Notes: generated from the sequence alone by a model not told the origin. DNA of 64,000 bases from Parasediminibacterium sp051861445 (GCA_051861445.1 JBHYCS010000001.1:124001-188000); one strand, 5' to 3'. Shown: positions 8,699-18,783, counted from the first letter of the stretch. Program-made: numbers and translations.

Positions 8699-9241
8699 AT
8701 GAAAAACATTTTTTTAGCATCGCTATTGCTAATACAAGTGAATAGCTTTGCTCAATTTACCAATGCCGATTTGCAAGCAAGTGGACTTACTTGTAGCATG
8801 TGTTCTAAAGCAATTTATAAGTCGTTAGAAAAAGTAAGTTTTGTAGAAAGTATCACATCAGACATCAAAACATCTACTTACAAAATTCAATTTAAAAAAG
8901 ATGCTGCTGTAAATTTTGATGATTTGAAAAAAGCAGTTACAGATGCAGGATTTTCTGTTGCAGTTTTAAAAGTAAATACACTTTTTAATAATGTAAAAAT
9001 TGAAAATGATAGCCATATACAAGTTGCTGGCAATACGCTACATTTTATGAATGTGAAGCAACAGACTTTAAATGGCTACAAAATGATTACCATTGTAGAT
9101 AAAAATTTTATTCCTACCAAAGATTTTAAGAAATACGAAAAGTTAACCACTTTAAAGTGTTACCAAACGGGAAAAATGGATAATTGTTGCTCAAAAGCAG
9201 CTATTACAAAATCAGAAAGAATTTATCATTCAACCATCTAG
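8699..9241 (+). CDS. Secreted HMA-domain protein with extra C-terminal region
   Basis: A signal peptide (about residues 1-18, ending NSFA|Q) is followed by an HMA domain with GLTCSMCSKAI near residues 29-39, the canonical TCxxC metal site. The remaining ~90 residues (from about 95) have no recognised domain, and contain a late KMDNCCSKA motif near 160 that could also bind metal. In length and context it is a periplasmic metal-binding accessory protein of the copper module, with the smaller HMA gene upstream and a putative outer-membrane protein downstream. A 21-bp inverted repeat follows the stop. Confidence 0.75.
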   Translation: MKNIFLASLLLIQVNSFAQFTNADLQASGLTCSMCSKAIYKSLEKVSFVESITSDIKTSTYKIQFKKDAAVNFDDLKKAVTDAGFSVAVLKVNTLFNNVKIENDSHIQVAGNTLHFMNVKQQTLNGYKMITIVDKNFIPTKDFKKYEKLTTLKCYQTGKMDNCCSKAAITKSERIYHSTI

Positions 9242-9255
9242 AATTTCTTGATTTA

Positions 9256-9302
9256 AGCACATCATTAGCCTACTTATATTTTAAGTAGGCTAATGATGTG
9301 CT
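9256..9302 (+). terminator. Long perfect hairpin after second HMA gene
   Basis: A perfect 21-bp stem (9256-9276 with 9282-9302) with a 5-base loop. There is no long T-run after it, but the length and position between genes favour a terminator, possibly bidirectional. Confidence 0.65.
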
Positions 9303-9331
9303 ATCCATACCTATTATTTAAATAAACATTC

Positions 9332-10129
9332 ATGAAAAATATTGTTGTATTGTGTTTACTATTTTTTACAAGTAAAATAAAAGCACAAGAGTTGTTTGTA
9401 TATACCGATCCTGCAAGTAATATGCCTGCAAAATCGGTAGGTTTAAGGCTTTCGAACAATTGGATGAACGATGATAAAGCAAATAGAATCAATTACTTTT
9501 TATTACCAGAAATCATGTGGGGCGTTAATAAAAATTTGATGTTGCATGCAGAAATGATAGCCAGTGATAGAACTAGAAAATTTGGTTATGAAGGTTGGAG
9601 TTTGTATGGTAAATATCGTTTTTTAAGTAAAGATGGTGTTCATAATCATTTTAGAATGGCAGCTTATGCAAGGGTAAGTTCAAACAATAGCCATATTCAT
9701 CAAGAAGAAATTGAAATTAACGCCAACAATAGCGGATATGAATTAGGTGTAATTGCTACAAAATTGGTAAATAAAGTGGCCATTTCTGCTAGCTCAAGCT
9801 TTGAAAAAGCAAATAATAATGCCAACAATAATAAGTTTCCTATTACTCACTCAAACAAGGCAATTAACTATACACTTTCTTTTGGAAAATTAATGCTTCC
9901 TAAAAGCTATGATAATTACAAACAAACTAATGTAAATTTTATGATAGAACTCTTGGGACAAAGTATTGTAGATAGAAATAAAGCGTATTTGGATGTTGCA
10001 CCATCTATTCAATTTATCTTTAATAGTCAATCTCGTGTTGATATTGGTTACAGAAAACAAATAGCAGGCAATATGATTCGAATGTCTAGTTTTGGATATT
10101 TAATTCGTTTAGAGCATTTAATTTTTTAA
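9332..10129 (+). CDS. Putative outer-membrane beta-barrel protein of the metal module
   Basis: A 265-residue protein with a signal peptide (about 1-18, ending KIKA|Q). The body alternates aromatic/hydrophobic and polar residues as in beta-barrels (for example GWSLYGKYRF near 91, VDIGYRKQIAG near 237), and the C terminus ends in a hydrophobic strand finishing in F. No named family is recognised with certainty. It is flanked by secreted HMA proteins and a CusA-type pump, so an outer-membrane role in metal handling is likely but inferred. Confidence 0.6.
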   Translation: MKNIVVLCLLFFTSKIKAQELFVYTDPASNMPAKSVGLRLSNNWMNDDKANRINYFLLPEIMWGVNKNLMLHAEMIASDRTRKFGYEGWSLYGKYRFLSKDGVHNHFRMAAYARVSSNNSHIHQEEIEINANNSGYELGVIATKLVNKVAISASSSFEKANNNANNNKFPITHSNKAINYTLSFGKLMLPKSYDNYKQTNVNFMIELLGQSIVDRNKAYLDVAPSIQFIFNSQSRVDIGYRKQIAGNMIRMSSFGYLIRLEHLIF

Positions 10130-10194
10130 CAGATAAAAACAGTATTTCCACGATTTTATTATCGTTTATCAGTATTAGTACCTACTTTAGCCGA

Positions 10195-10584
10195 GTGAAA
10201 AGAATAATACCAATATTATTATTGTGTTTATACACTTTTGGAGCAACAGAAGCGTATCAGCTATTAAAACTCCCCATATTGGTTCAACATTTTTTTCAAC
10301 ATAAACAAGAAGATAAACATCTTAGTTTTTGGGCTTTCTTAAACATGCATTACGCTGAAAAAACAGTTATTGACGCTGATTATCAGCAAGATATGCAACT
10401 GCCTTTTAAAACAAACGATGCAAATATTTGTATGTCCGCATCTATTAGTTTTCCTGCTCCTTTTTTTATTTTTGAAACCATTTCTGCTCCAACTGCTCAA
10501 CAAATTTTTCCTGCAACCAACGAGCAGATGTATGTGTATCTGAATCAAGCAGATATTTTTCAGCCTCCGAAATTTTTCAGTTAA
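10195..10584 (+). CDS. Small hypothetical protein upstream of CusA fusion, GTG start
   Basis: An unrecognised 129-residue protein starting at GTG, followed by a basic KR and a hydrophobic stretch (IIPILLLCLYTFGATEA) that looks like a signal peptide. The mature part is rich in His, Phe and Met (HFFQHKQEDKH near 33, NMHYAE near 50) and ends with FQPPKFFS. It sits between the barrel protein and the CusA fusion, about 105 bases before the latter, so it is probably co-expressed. The His/Met content would suit a periplasmic metal-binding accessory protein, but nothing proves this. Confidence 0.6.
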   Translation: MKRIIPILLLCLYTFGATEAYQLLKLPILVQHFFQHKQEDKHLSFWAFLNMHYAEKTVIDADYQQDMQLPFKTNDANICMSASISFPAPFFIFETISAPTAQQIFPATNEQMYVYLNQADIFQPPKFFS

Positions 10585-10688
10585 TATTTTATTCTAATAC
10601 AAGCATCTTATAGTATTCATCATAGATTGATGATTGCTAACTACGTACTTGTATCACTTCTATTATTTTCAAATTAAAATTTAACTGA

Positions 10689-13600
10689 ATGCTGAATACG
10701 ATTATTCAAATCTCTATTCGTAATAAATTAATTATTGGCTTATTTATTATTGGATTAATCGGTTATGGTAGTTATCAACTTACCAAATTACCCATTGATG
10801 CTGTTCCTGATATTACCAACAATCAAGTTCAAGTAATTACGGTAGCTCCTTCATTTGGAGCAACGGATATAGAAAGGTTAATTACTTTTCCGATAGAACA
10901 AGCCAATAATAATATTGCTGGCTTAAAAGAAATAAGAAGCTTTTCTCGTTTTGGATTATCACTTGTAACCATTGTTTTCGACGATGCAACAGACGTTTAT
11001 TGGGCAAGGCAACAAGTTGCTGAACGATTACAACAAATACAAAACCAAATTCCTAAAGGAATTGGAACGCCTGAATTAGGCCCTGTAACAACTGGATTAG
11101 GAGAAATTTATCAATATGTTGTTCGCCCCAAAAAAGGATATGAACAGAAATACAATGAGACCGATTTACGAACCATTCAAGACTGGATTATTAGAAGACA
11201 GTTATTGGGTGTAAAAGGCGTTGCAGAAGTAAGCAGTTTTGGTGGCAAGTTGCAACAATTTTCTATTGAAATAAATACCAATAAGTTGGCTGCTTATCAA
11301 ATTTCTATTCAAGATGTTTTTACTGCTTTAGAAAAAAACAACCAAAATACAGGTGGTGCTTATATTGAAAAAGCCTCTACCGTTTTATATATAAGAAGTG
11401 AGGGATTAATTGGCAGTATCAACGATTTAGAAAATATTCCAATTAAAACAGTGCAAACAGGAACGCCTTTGTTTATTAGAGACGTAGCCTCAGTAAAAAT
11501 TGGTGCAGCCACAAGATATGGAGCACTTACCTACAACGATAAAGGCGAAGTTGCAGGAGCAATTGTAATGATGCTAAAAGGTGCAAATAGTAGTGAAGTA
11601 ATCAAAAATGTAAAAGAAAGAGTTGCAAAAATTCAAAAAACATTACCTGAAGGCATTGTTATAGAACCATTTTTGGATCGAACAAAAATGGTGAACAATG
11701 CAATTGGAACAGTTGAAAAAAACTTACTTGAAGGTGCCTTAATTGTAATTTTTGTTCTAGTAATGTTTTTAGGAAATATAAGAGCTGGCTTGTTAGTAGC
11801 ATCTGTAATTCCATTATCAATGCTATTTGCCGTAATAATGATGAATCTTTTTGGTGTTAGTGGCAATTTGATGAGCTTAGGAGCATTGGATTTTGGATTA
11901 ATTGTAGATGGTGCTGTTATTATAGTTGAAGCCGTTATGCATCAATTAACACATAGCAAAAGATTTAACCACATTCAGCGTTTAACACAATCAGAAATGG
12001 ACACTACTGTTCAACAATCTGCCAGTAAAATGATGAATAGTGCCGTTTTTGGTCAAATCATTATTCTCATCGTTTATTTACCCATATTCACTTTACAAGG
12101 TATTGAAGGTAAAATGTTTAAGCCAATGGCTCAAACGGTAGCGTTTGCATTGTTAGGAGCATTTATACTTTCACTTACATACATACCAATGATGAGTTCT
12201 ATTTTTCTAAGTAAGAAAATACAACATCAACCCAATTTTGCAGATAAATTAATGGGAAAAGTTGAGAGAAAATACCAAGCAGCTTTACAGTTGATTTTGG
12301 GGTTTCCCAAATCTATTTTAGGAATTGCAATTACACTTTTTATAACATCGTTATTAATTCTTTCAACATTGGGTGGTGAATTTATTCCTGCTTTAGAAGA
12401 AGGAGATTTTGCCGTAGAAACAAGGGTTTTATCTGGAAGTAATTTAAACACGACTATTGAAAATACGACCAAAGCAGCAGGCATTTTAAAACAACAATTT
12501 CCTGAAGTTCAAAAAGTGGTCACAAAAATTGGTAGTGGAGAAGTGCCAACAGATCCAATGCCAATGGATGCTTGTGATATGATGGTTATTTTGAAACCAA
12601 AAAGTGAATGGACTTCTGCTTCTACCTTCGATGAATTGAGTGAAAAAATGACGGAATCATTGTCTGTAATTCCAGGTCTTTCTGTTGGGTTTCAATATCC
12701 TGTTCAAATGCGTTTCAACGAGTTGATGACAGGTGCAAGACAAGATGTAGTTTGTAAAATTTTTGGTGAAAACTTAGATACGCTTGCTAAATACGCAACA
12801 ATTTTAGGAAATATTGCAAATACAGTAAATGGTGCTACAAACTTGTTTGTAGAACCTATTTCAGGACTGCCACAAGTTATTATTGAATACAATAGAAACG
12901 CATTGGCTCAATACAATTTAAACATTGAAGAGGTAAATAAAGTAGTAAATACTGCATTTGCTGGTGAAAGTGCAGGACTATTATTTGACGGAGAAAAGCG
13001 TTTTGAAATTGTGGTAAAATTAGCTGGTGAACAACGGAAAAATATTGAAGATGTGCAGCAATTACTAATTCCTACCAAAAATGGAACACAAATACCCTTG
13101 TATCAAGTTGCCAATGTTGTACTAAAAGAAGGGCCAAATCAAATTCAACGTGAAGATGCAAAACGCAGAATTGTTGTTGGCTTTAATGTAAGAGGAAGAG
13201 ATGTACAAAGTATTGTAAACGAATTACAAGAAAAAGCAGAAACAAAATTAAAACTACCTGTTGGTTATTACATTACATATGGAGGTGCGTTTGAAAACTT
13301 AAATGCAGCAAAGCAAAGACTTTTAGTAGCCGTACCTGTATCGTTATTATTAATTTTCTTACTCTTGTTTTTTGCTTTTAATTCAGTTAAACAAGGTTTA
13401 TTAATTTATTCAGCCATTCCACTTTCTGCCATTGGTGGTATTTTGTCGCTTGCGGCAAGAGGAATGCCATTTAGCATTAGTGCAGGAATTGGTTTTATTG
13501 CATTGTTCGGTGTTGCTGTTTTAAATGGAATTGTATTGATTGCAGAATTTAACAGATTAAAAGAAGAAGGTTTAACCGATGTAAAACGCATTGTTTTAAT

Positions 13601-15047
13601 AGGAACGAAAGTACGTTTAAGACCCGTTTTAATGACAGCATTTGTGGCTTCACTCGGCTTTTTGCCAATGGCTTTAAGCAATGGAGCTGGTGCAGAAGTA
13701 CAACGACCACTTGCTACTGTGGTAATTGGTGGCCTATTAATGGCTACATTTTTAACCTTGTTTGTTTTGCCTGTATTATACATTGTTTTTGAAAATGGCA
13801 TGAAATTCAAAAAAATAAAATCTAACATTTCTACCGTAACAATTTTTGTATTAATGGGCTGTTTTGCAACATCTACTCAAGCACAAAAATCAATTGGTTT
13901 ACAAGCAGCTATGGATACTGCTATAAAAAATAACCTTCAGTTAAAAAACGAACAGCTAAAAATAAAATACCAATCGTTATTGATTCAAACGAGCAAATCG
14001 ATTGCTCCTACTGATTTTACATTTGAAGCTGGACAAATGAACAGCGTTTTTACAGATACCAAAATAAGTATTGCACAAAATTTGACTTTGCCCATTGTTT
14101 ATAAACGCCAAAAAGAGTTGTTTACATCTGAAATGCAACAAAGTATTTTGCAAGCATCTGTAAAAACCAAAGAACTCAAACAACAAGTTGCACAAGTATA
14201 TTTTGAATACCTTTTTTTATTGCAAAAACAACAATTGCTTTTAGAAACAAAGCGATTATTCAATACTTTTTTAGAAAGAGCAACAGAAAGATTGGCAAAA
14301 GGTGAAACCAATGTTTTAGAAAAAACATTTGCATCCAATCAATTGCAACAACTGAATATACAATTGCATCAAGTAAATGCAGATATTGACATTATGCAGT
14401 TACAAATGCAATTACTGTTAAACACAACTAAAGTGTATCAACCTATTTTTGCTAACGTAAATAATCAACAAAAAGTAGAAATAATTGATACAACTCAGTT
14501 ATTGCAACATCCAGTTTTGCAACAATCACAACAGCTTCAGCAAATTGCCAATGCAAATACTCAATTAGCCGGTGCACAGCTTCTACCCTCTTTTCAGGTT
14601 GGTATTAATAATACAAGTATAAGAGGAGTTGGTGCAGATGAAAAATCGTATGCAGGAACGTATCGTTTTAATTCTTTTCAAGTAGGTGCTTCTATACCTG
14701 TTTTTAATAAATGGTTAAAAGCAAAGGTTCAAGCTGCAAAAATGGCCGAACAAATAGCTGTAGCAACACATCAACAACAGGTTCAACAGTTTACAACGGC
14801 TCAAAAAATGGCGTTTATAAACTATCAACAACAGCTAAAAATGCTAGATACTTACAGCAAAGAATTGCTTCCAAACGCAAAGAATATTGAACAAACTGCA
14901 GAAATACAATTACAAAGCGGTAGTATTAATTATTTAGAGTGGGTACAATTAATGCACCAAGTAATTACTATTCGTTCAGAATACATTCAAACAGAGTTCA
15001 ATAAAAACAAAGCATTCATTCAATTACAATATTATAACCAACCTTAA
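10689..15047 (+). CDS. cusA: CusA/CzcA-family heavy-metal RND pump fused to a TolC-like outer-membrane factor
   Basis: A 1452-residue protein. Residues 1 to about 1040 are an HME-RND proton/metal antiporter: N-terminal transmembrane helix, DAVPDITNNQVQV near 35, and the family motif GALDFGLIVDGAVIIVEAV near 396-414 in TM4 with its acidic residues. About 1060-1452 is an outer-membrane efflux protein (TolC/CusC-like) with long glutamine-rich coiled-coil segments. Between them a hydrophobic stretch ending FATSTQA|QKS (about 1047-1066) looks like a retained signal peptide. Such fusions are known in Bacteroidota. With CusB downstream it forms a tripartite pump exporting Cu/Ag or Zn/Co/Cd; the metal cannot be fixed from sequence, but HMA neighbours favour copper. 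Confidence 0.9.
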   Translation: MLNTIIQISIRNKLIIGLFIIGLIGYGSYQLTKLPIDAVPDITNNQVQVITVAPSFGATDIERLITFPIEQANNNIAGLKEIRSFSRFGLSLVTIVFDDATDVYWARQQVAERLQQIQNQIPKGIGTPELGPVTTGLGEIYQYVVRPKKGYEQKYNETDLRTIQDWIIRRQLLGVKGVAEVSSFGGKLQQFSIEINTNKLAAYQISIQDVFTALEKNNQNTGGAYIEKASTVLYIRSEGLIGSINDLENIPIKTVQTGTPLFIRDVASVKIGAATRYGALTYNDKGEVAGAIVMMLKGANSSEVIKNVKERVAKIQKTLPEGIVIEPFLDRTKMVNNAIGTVEKNLLEGALIVIFVLVMFLGNIRAGLLVASVIPLSMLFAVIMMNLFGVSGNLMSLGALDFGLIVDGAVIIVEAVMHQLTHSKRFNHIQRLTQSEMDTTVQQSASKMMNSAVFGQIIILIVYLPIFTLQGIEGKMFKPMAQTVAFALLGAFILSLTYIPMMSSIFLSKKIQHQPNFADKLMGKVERKYQAALQLILGFPKSILGIAITLFITSLLILSTLGGEFIPALEEGDFAVETRVLSGSNLNTTIENTTKAAGILKQQFPEVQKVVTKIGSGEVPTDPMPMDACDMMVILKPKSEWTSASTFDELSEKMTESLSVIPGLSVGFQYPVQMRFNELMTGARQDVVCKIFGENLDTLAKYATILGNIANTVNGATNLFVEPISGLPQVIIEYNRNALAQYNLNIEEVNKVVNTAFAGESAGLLFDGEKRFEIVVKLAGEQRKNIEDVQQLLIPTKNGTQIPLYQVANVVLKEGPNQIQREDAKRRIVVGFNVRGRDVQSIVNELQEKAETKLKLPVGYYITYGGAFENLNAAKQRLLVAVPVSLLLIFLLLFFAFNSVKQGLLIYSAIPLSAIGGILSLAARGMPFSISAGIGFIALFGVAVLNGIVLIAEFNRLKEEGLTDVKRIVLIGTKVRLRPVLMTAFVASLGFLPMALSNGAGAEVQRPLATVVIGGLLMATFLTLFVLPVLYIVFENGMKFKKIKSNISTVTIFVLMGCFATSTQAQKSIGLQAAMDTAIKNNLQLKNEQLKIKYQSLLIQTSKSIAPTDFTFEAGQMNSVFTDTKISIAQNLTLPIVYKRQKELFTSEMQQSILQASVKTKELKQQVAQVYFEYLFLLQKQQLLLETKRLFNTFLERATERLAKGETNVLEKTFASNQLQQLNIQLHQVNADIDIMQLQMQLLLNTTKVYQPIFANVNNQQKVEIIDTTQLLQHPVLQQSQQLQQIANANTQLAGAQLLPSFQVGINNTSIRGVGADEKSYAGTYRFNSFQVGASIPVFNKWLKAKVQAAKMAEQIAVATHQQQVQQFTTAQKMAFINYQQQLKMLDTYSKELLPNAKNIEQTAEIQLQSGSINYLEWVQLMHQVITIRSEYIQTEFNKNKAFIQLQYYNQP

Positions 15048-15089
15048 TAGTGCAATTGATTTTTTGATGATTCCTTTTAAATTATAATT

Positions 15090-16229
15090 ATGAAATATTC
15101 CTTTTTAATACTAATCATACATACACTTTTGTTTGTTTCATGCAGTTCTAAAAAAGAGACTACTGAAGAAACAAAAGCTACCACAAACATTGAAAACGCA
15201 ATTACTTTATCAAAAGAACAGCGTAAAAATGCTGGAATAATTACCGACACTTTACAACAACAACCAATTGTTACGATACTTAAGTTAAATGGCAAAATTG
15301 ATGTTCCTCCACAAAACATGGTTTCAATAAGCATACCATTGGGTGGCTATCTTAAAAACAGTAAATTGTTGCCAGGTGTACACGTAAATAAAGGAGAAAT
15401 TATAGCCATTATAGAAGACCAGCAATACATTCAATTACAGCAAGATTATTTAATGGCAAAAGCAAAGATTTTGTTTTTAGAAAATGAATTTAATAGACAA
15501 AAGCAGTTAAACGAAACAAAAGCTAGTAGCGATAAAGCACTACAACAAGCAGAGATAGATTTAAAATCGCAACGAATTAATTTAACAGCTTTATCCGAGA
15601 AATTAAAACTTGTAGGAATTGTTCCAGAAAAACTAAACGAAAACAATATCTCTAGAAGTATCAATGTGTATTCTCCTATCAATGGATATGTTTCTAAAGT
15701 GAACGTGAATATTGGAAAATATGTTTCTCCAACCGATGTGTTATTTGAATTAATCGACCCTACAGATATTCATTTGGCTTTACAGGTTTTTGAAAAAGAT
15801 ATTAATCAGTTATTTATAGGTCAATCGCTTATTGCATTTACCAATAATAATCCCAATAAAAAATATGATTGTGAGTTGATTTTGATTGGAAAAGATTTAA
15901 ACCAAGAACGCTATGCAGAAGTACATTGTCATTTTGAAAAGTACGATCCAACGCTTATTCCTGGTACTTACATGAATGCTGAATTAGCCGTAAACAATAA
16001 AAAAGCTTTGGTTTTACCAGAAGATGCCATTGTTCGTTTTGAAAATAAAATGTATGTTTTTATTGAAGAAAAAAACAATCAGTACATCATGCAACAAGTA
16101 AATATTGGCGGCACTTACAAAGGATTTACAGAAATATTTGATGGATCTCAATTAAAAGGAAAAAATATTGTTGTAAAGGGTGCTTACTCTGTATTAATGG
16201 CTTTTAAAAACATAAGTGAAGAAGAATAA
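15090..16229 (+). CDS. cusB: CusB/CzcB-type RND periplasmic adaptor lipoprotein
   Basis: A 379-residue membrane-fusion protein linking the inner-membrane RND pump to the outer-membrane channel. The N terminus is a lipoprotein signal with the lipobox cysteine at residue 18 (LLFVSC|SSKK). Then come the beta-barrel and lipoyl-like half-motifs (GGYLKNSKLLPGVHVNKGEIIA near 83, SPINGYVSKVNVNIGKYVS near 192) on either side of a coiled-coil hairpin (about 120-180). It starts 42 bases after the CusA-TolC fusion, so it is almost certainly in the same operon. The absence of a separate TolC gene agrees with the fusion. Confidence 0.9.
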   Translation: MKYSFLILIIHTLLFVSCSSKKETTEETKATTNIENAITLSKEQRKNAGIITDTLQQQPIVTILKLNGKIDVPPQNMVSISIPLGGYLKNSKLLPGVHVNKGEIIAIIEDQQYIQLQQDYLMAKAKILFLENEFNRQKQLNETKASSDKALQQAEIDLKSQRINLTALSEKLKLVGIVPEKLNENNISRSINVYSPINGYVSKVNVNIGKYVSPTDVLFELIDPTDIHLALQVFEKDINQLFIGQSLIAFTNNNPNKKYDCELILIGKDLNQERYAEVHCHFEKYDPTLIPGTYMNAELAVNNKKALVLPEDAIVRFENKMYVFIEEKNNQYIMQQVNIGGTYKGFTEIFDGSQLKGKNIVVKGAYSVLMAFKNISEEE

Positions 16230-16421
16230 TACTTGTATTTGAAAATATTATTTATTGAATAAAAGGTAGGTGTTTATTTGTTTTCAGTGTTCATGTAAAG
16301 CTGATTTTTCGAGTTATATAAAGTTTAAATTCAACATTTATGCTTTTATAAAACCACAAACTTAGCTTATATTGCACCCTAAATACATACTTAATCAATC
16401 TTTCATATAACTATCAAAAAC

Positions 16422-17489
16422 ATGAAAAAATACAAACCAGGTGTTCTTTTCGGAGAAGAATTAGAAGCTTTATTAAAAGATGCTAAAGAAAATCAATTTG
16501 CATTGCCAGCGGTAAATACCATTGGTACAAATACTATAAATGCTACTTTAGAAACAGCTGCTAAAGTAAATTCACCTGTTATCATTCAATTTTCGAATGG
16601 TGGTGCTCAATTTATTGCTGGTAAAGGCATGCCAAACGATAATTATCAAGCCAATATTGCTGGTGGTATTTCTGGTGCATTACACGTTCATAACGTAGCA
16701 AAATATTATGGTGTACCTGTGGTTTTACATACAGACCATGCAGCTAAAAAATGGTTACCTTGGGTAAGCGGTTTAATAGATGCTGGTGAACAATTTTACA
16801 AAGAAAAAGGTCAGCCTTTATTTAGTTCTCACATGCTCGATTTAAGCGAAGAAAGCCTAGAAGAAAATATTGCCACTTCTGTTGAGTTTTACAAACGTAT
16901 GCACCCATTAGGAATGGCAATCGAAATTGAATTAGGCGTTACTGGTGGCGAAGAAGATGGCGTTGATAATAGTGATGTTGAAAACGATAAATTATACACA
17001 CAGCCTGCACACGTTGCTTACTCTTATACTGAATTAAGCAAGGTAGGAAACTTGTTTACTGTAGCGGCAGCTTTTGGTAACGTACATGGTGTGTATAAAC
17101 CAGGTAATGTAGAATTAAGACCAGAAATTTTAAAAAACAGCCAAGACTACATTGAAAGAGAATTAAAAACAGGACCAAAACCAGTTTATTTCGTATTCCA
17201 TGGTGGAAGTGGTTCTCCTCAAAATCAAATTAGAGAAGCCATTAGTTACGGTGCAATTAAAATGAATATTGATACCGATTTACAATGGAGTTTCTGGGAG
17301 GGAATTTTAAATAACTACAAGAAAAATGAAGGCTATTTACAAGGTCAATTAGGAAATCCTGAAGGCCCAGATAGCCCTAATAAAAAGCATTACGATCCAA
17401 GAGTTTGGTTGCGTAAAGCAGAAGAAAACTTCGTTAAACGTTTAGAAGTTGCATTCGACGATTTAAATTGTATTAATAGAAACGCATAA
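16422..17489 (+). CDS. fbaA: Class II fructose-bisphosphate aldolase
   Basis: A zinc-dependent aldolase cleaving fructose-1,6-bisphosphate to DHAP and glyceraldehyde-3-phosphate in glycolysis/gluconeogenesis. The HTDHAAK metal segment is near residues 105-111, IEIELGVTGGEEDGVD near 168-183, and the later zinc and phosphate-binding segments are GNVHGVYKPG near 220 and VFHGGSGSP near 260. At 355 residues it is the class IIA (FbaA) length. It is preceded by 192 bases without a gene and followed directly by the left end of a decayed IS element. Confidence 0.95.
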   Translation: MKKYKPGVLFGEELEALLKDAKENQFALPAVNTIGTNTINATLETAAKVNSPVIIQFSNGGAQFIAGKGMPNDNYQANIAGGISGALHVHNVAKYYGVPVVLHTDHAAKKWLPWVSGLIDAGEQFYKEKGQPLFSSHMLDLSEESLEENIATSVEFYKRMHPLGMAIEIELGVTGGEEDGVDNSDVENDKLYTQPAHVAYSYTELSKVGNLFTVAAAFGNVHGVYKPGNVELRPEILKNSQDYIERELKTGPKPVYFVFHGGSGSPQNQIREAISYGAIKMNIDTDLQWSFWEGILNNYKKNEGYLQGQLGNPEGPDSPNKKHYDPRVWLRKAEENFVKRLEVAFDDLNCINRNA

Positions 17490-17540
17490 TTCTATTAATT
17501 ATCTGTAATGTCCTGATATAAGTTGACAGATTTTAAATTA

Positions 17541-17572
17541 AACCTAGCTTCTTTTTGAGGCTAGGTTTTTTT
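17541..17572 (+). terminator. Terminator-like hairpin inside the left end of the IS
   Basis: AACCTAGC (17541-17548) pairs with GCTAGGTT (17560-17567) and is followed by a T-run. It overlaps the end of the transposase remnant and could end transcripts coming from fbaA. Confidence 0.6.
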
Positions 17573-18435
17573 GTAAATGTACTTCATTCGGTGTCTTAAG
17601 TTTTAGAGTCCAATGAGGTAGATAATTATTGTAAAAATCAACTGCTTCTTCTGTTAACTGGAAAACTTTTTGCCTTGAGGGCAAAAGCCTTCCTAAGCCA
17701 AACTCTTCTTTTAATGTTCTATTCATTCGTTCAGCCAATGCATTTTCATATGGGTCTCCATTTTCTGTCATGCTAATTTTTACATCACTTTCTTTTGATA
17801 GCCTTACGTAGTCTTGGCTACAATACTGCAACCCTCTATCTGTGTGATGGATTAATTGATGTTTTTTATTCTTTTTTTTTCAAGCCATTTCGTAAGCTTT
17901 TATCATTGATGATGTATCCATATTTTCAGCAATTGCATATCCTACTATTTTTCGGCTATATTGGTCGGTTATCAAATTCAAAAAGCAGTTCCCCTGATCG
18001 GATTTTATGTAAGTTATATCCGATACCGATAATTGTTCTGGAGCCGTTACAATTAATCCTTTTACTAAGTTCGGGTGCTTACGTAACCAGTGCTTACTCA
18101 TAGCGGTTTGGGTATAGGGTCGTTGAGGTTTAATTAGTAGATTTTCTGCCCCCAACAGCTTGAATAGCTAGTCTCTGCCAAACTTTAGTTGAGCCCTTTT
18201 TAAAGCTGGTTGTATCTGATGATGTAGCTTTTTACCTCCCAAACAAGTAAGGATTTTTCTCTCTTTGTGTACCCGGAGGCAAAACTTGTTTTTCTACCTC
18301 CTTTCGCTGCTGCTTTTGTTTGCAATGCTTGTAAAAATATTTACGACTATATCCCAGCGTTTCCGCTACTTTTCCAACTGTGAACCTTCTTCTTTTTGAG
18401 CCTCCTGCTAGTTCATATTTTCTGACAGCAGGCTC
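17544..18435 (-). pseudogene. IS3-family transposase orfB (DDE integrase), broken
   Basis: Pieces of an IS3 OrfB can be followed through different frames. The N-terminal part (KVAETLGYSRKYFYKH) breaks after KNPYLFG near 18240. The next part, KKLHHQIQ, carries an in-frame TAG at 18168-18170 inside GRD*LF. The catalytic core follows (HWLRKHPNL, then DITYIKSDQG with the first Asp). A further frame break occurs at a T9 run (17872-17880), and the second Asp is in HHTDRGLQYCS. The C-terminal part ENALAERMNRTLKEEF, with the catalytic Glu, is intact. The orfA-to-orfB frame change itself is the normal IS3 arrangement, at an A6G slippery run near 18446. Confidence 0.85.
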
Positions 18436-18783
18436 AAATACTTTTTTCTAATATCAGTATTTAGCATCTCATCAGCAATATCTATAGCTGTATTTAAAAT
18501 CTCTTTTTCATCTTCAAGTCTTCTAATTTTCTGCTCTAACTCTTTTATCTTCTTATTTGGTGAAGCAGTTTTTTTTACCCCTACTAGTTTTTGGAGACCA
18601 ATCTAAGCTGCCATGCTTTATTAACCAAACTAAAATGGTTGTATTGCCTTGAATACCGTATTTGCGTTGAGCAGCATACTGAGATAGTTCTCCCTTTTCT
18701 ACTTCATGTACAACCTGTAATTTAAAGGCAAGTGTGTAATTATTTTGAGTCCACTTATGTACTCGAAATTGTCCTTTGTTCAT
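18408..18783 (-). pseudogene. IS3-family transposase orfA (helix-turn-helix), frameshifted
   Basis: The N-terminal half is a helix-turn-helix OrfA (FKLQVVHEVEKGELSQYAAQ, then KYGIQGNTTILVWLIKHG). The frame fails at an A8 run (T8 at 18569-18576 on the plus strand). One frame over, the expected leucine-zipper-like tail continues (KKIKELEQKIRRLEDEKEIL) to a stop at 18408. A single extra A in the homopolymer explains this. It could be a real mutation or a sequencing error, but orfB is also broken. Confidence 0.8.

Noticed and set aside
13406..13828. A 140-codon minus-strand frame inside the CusA fusion
   Set aside because: It lies completely inside a well supported gene and looks like the complement of its hydrophobic helices.
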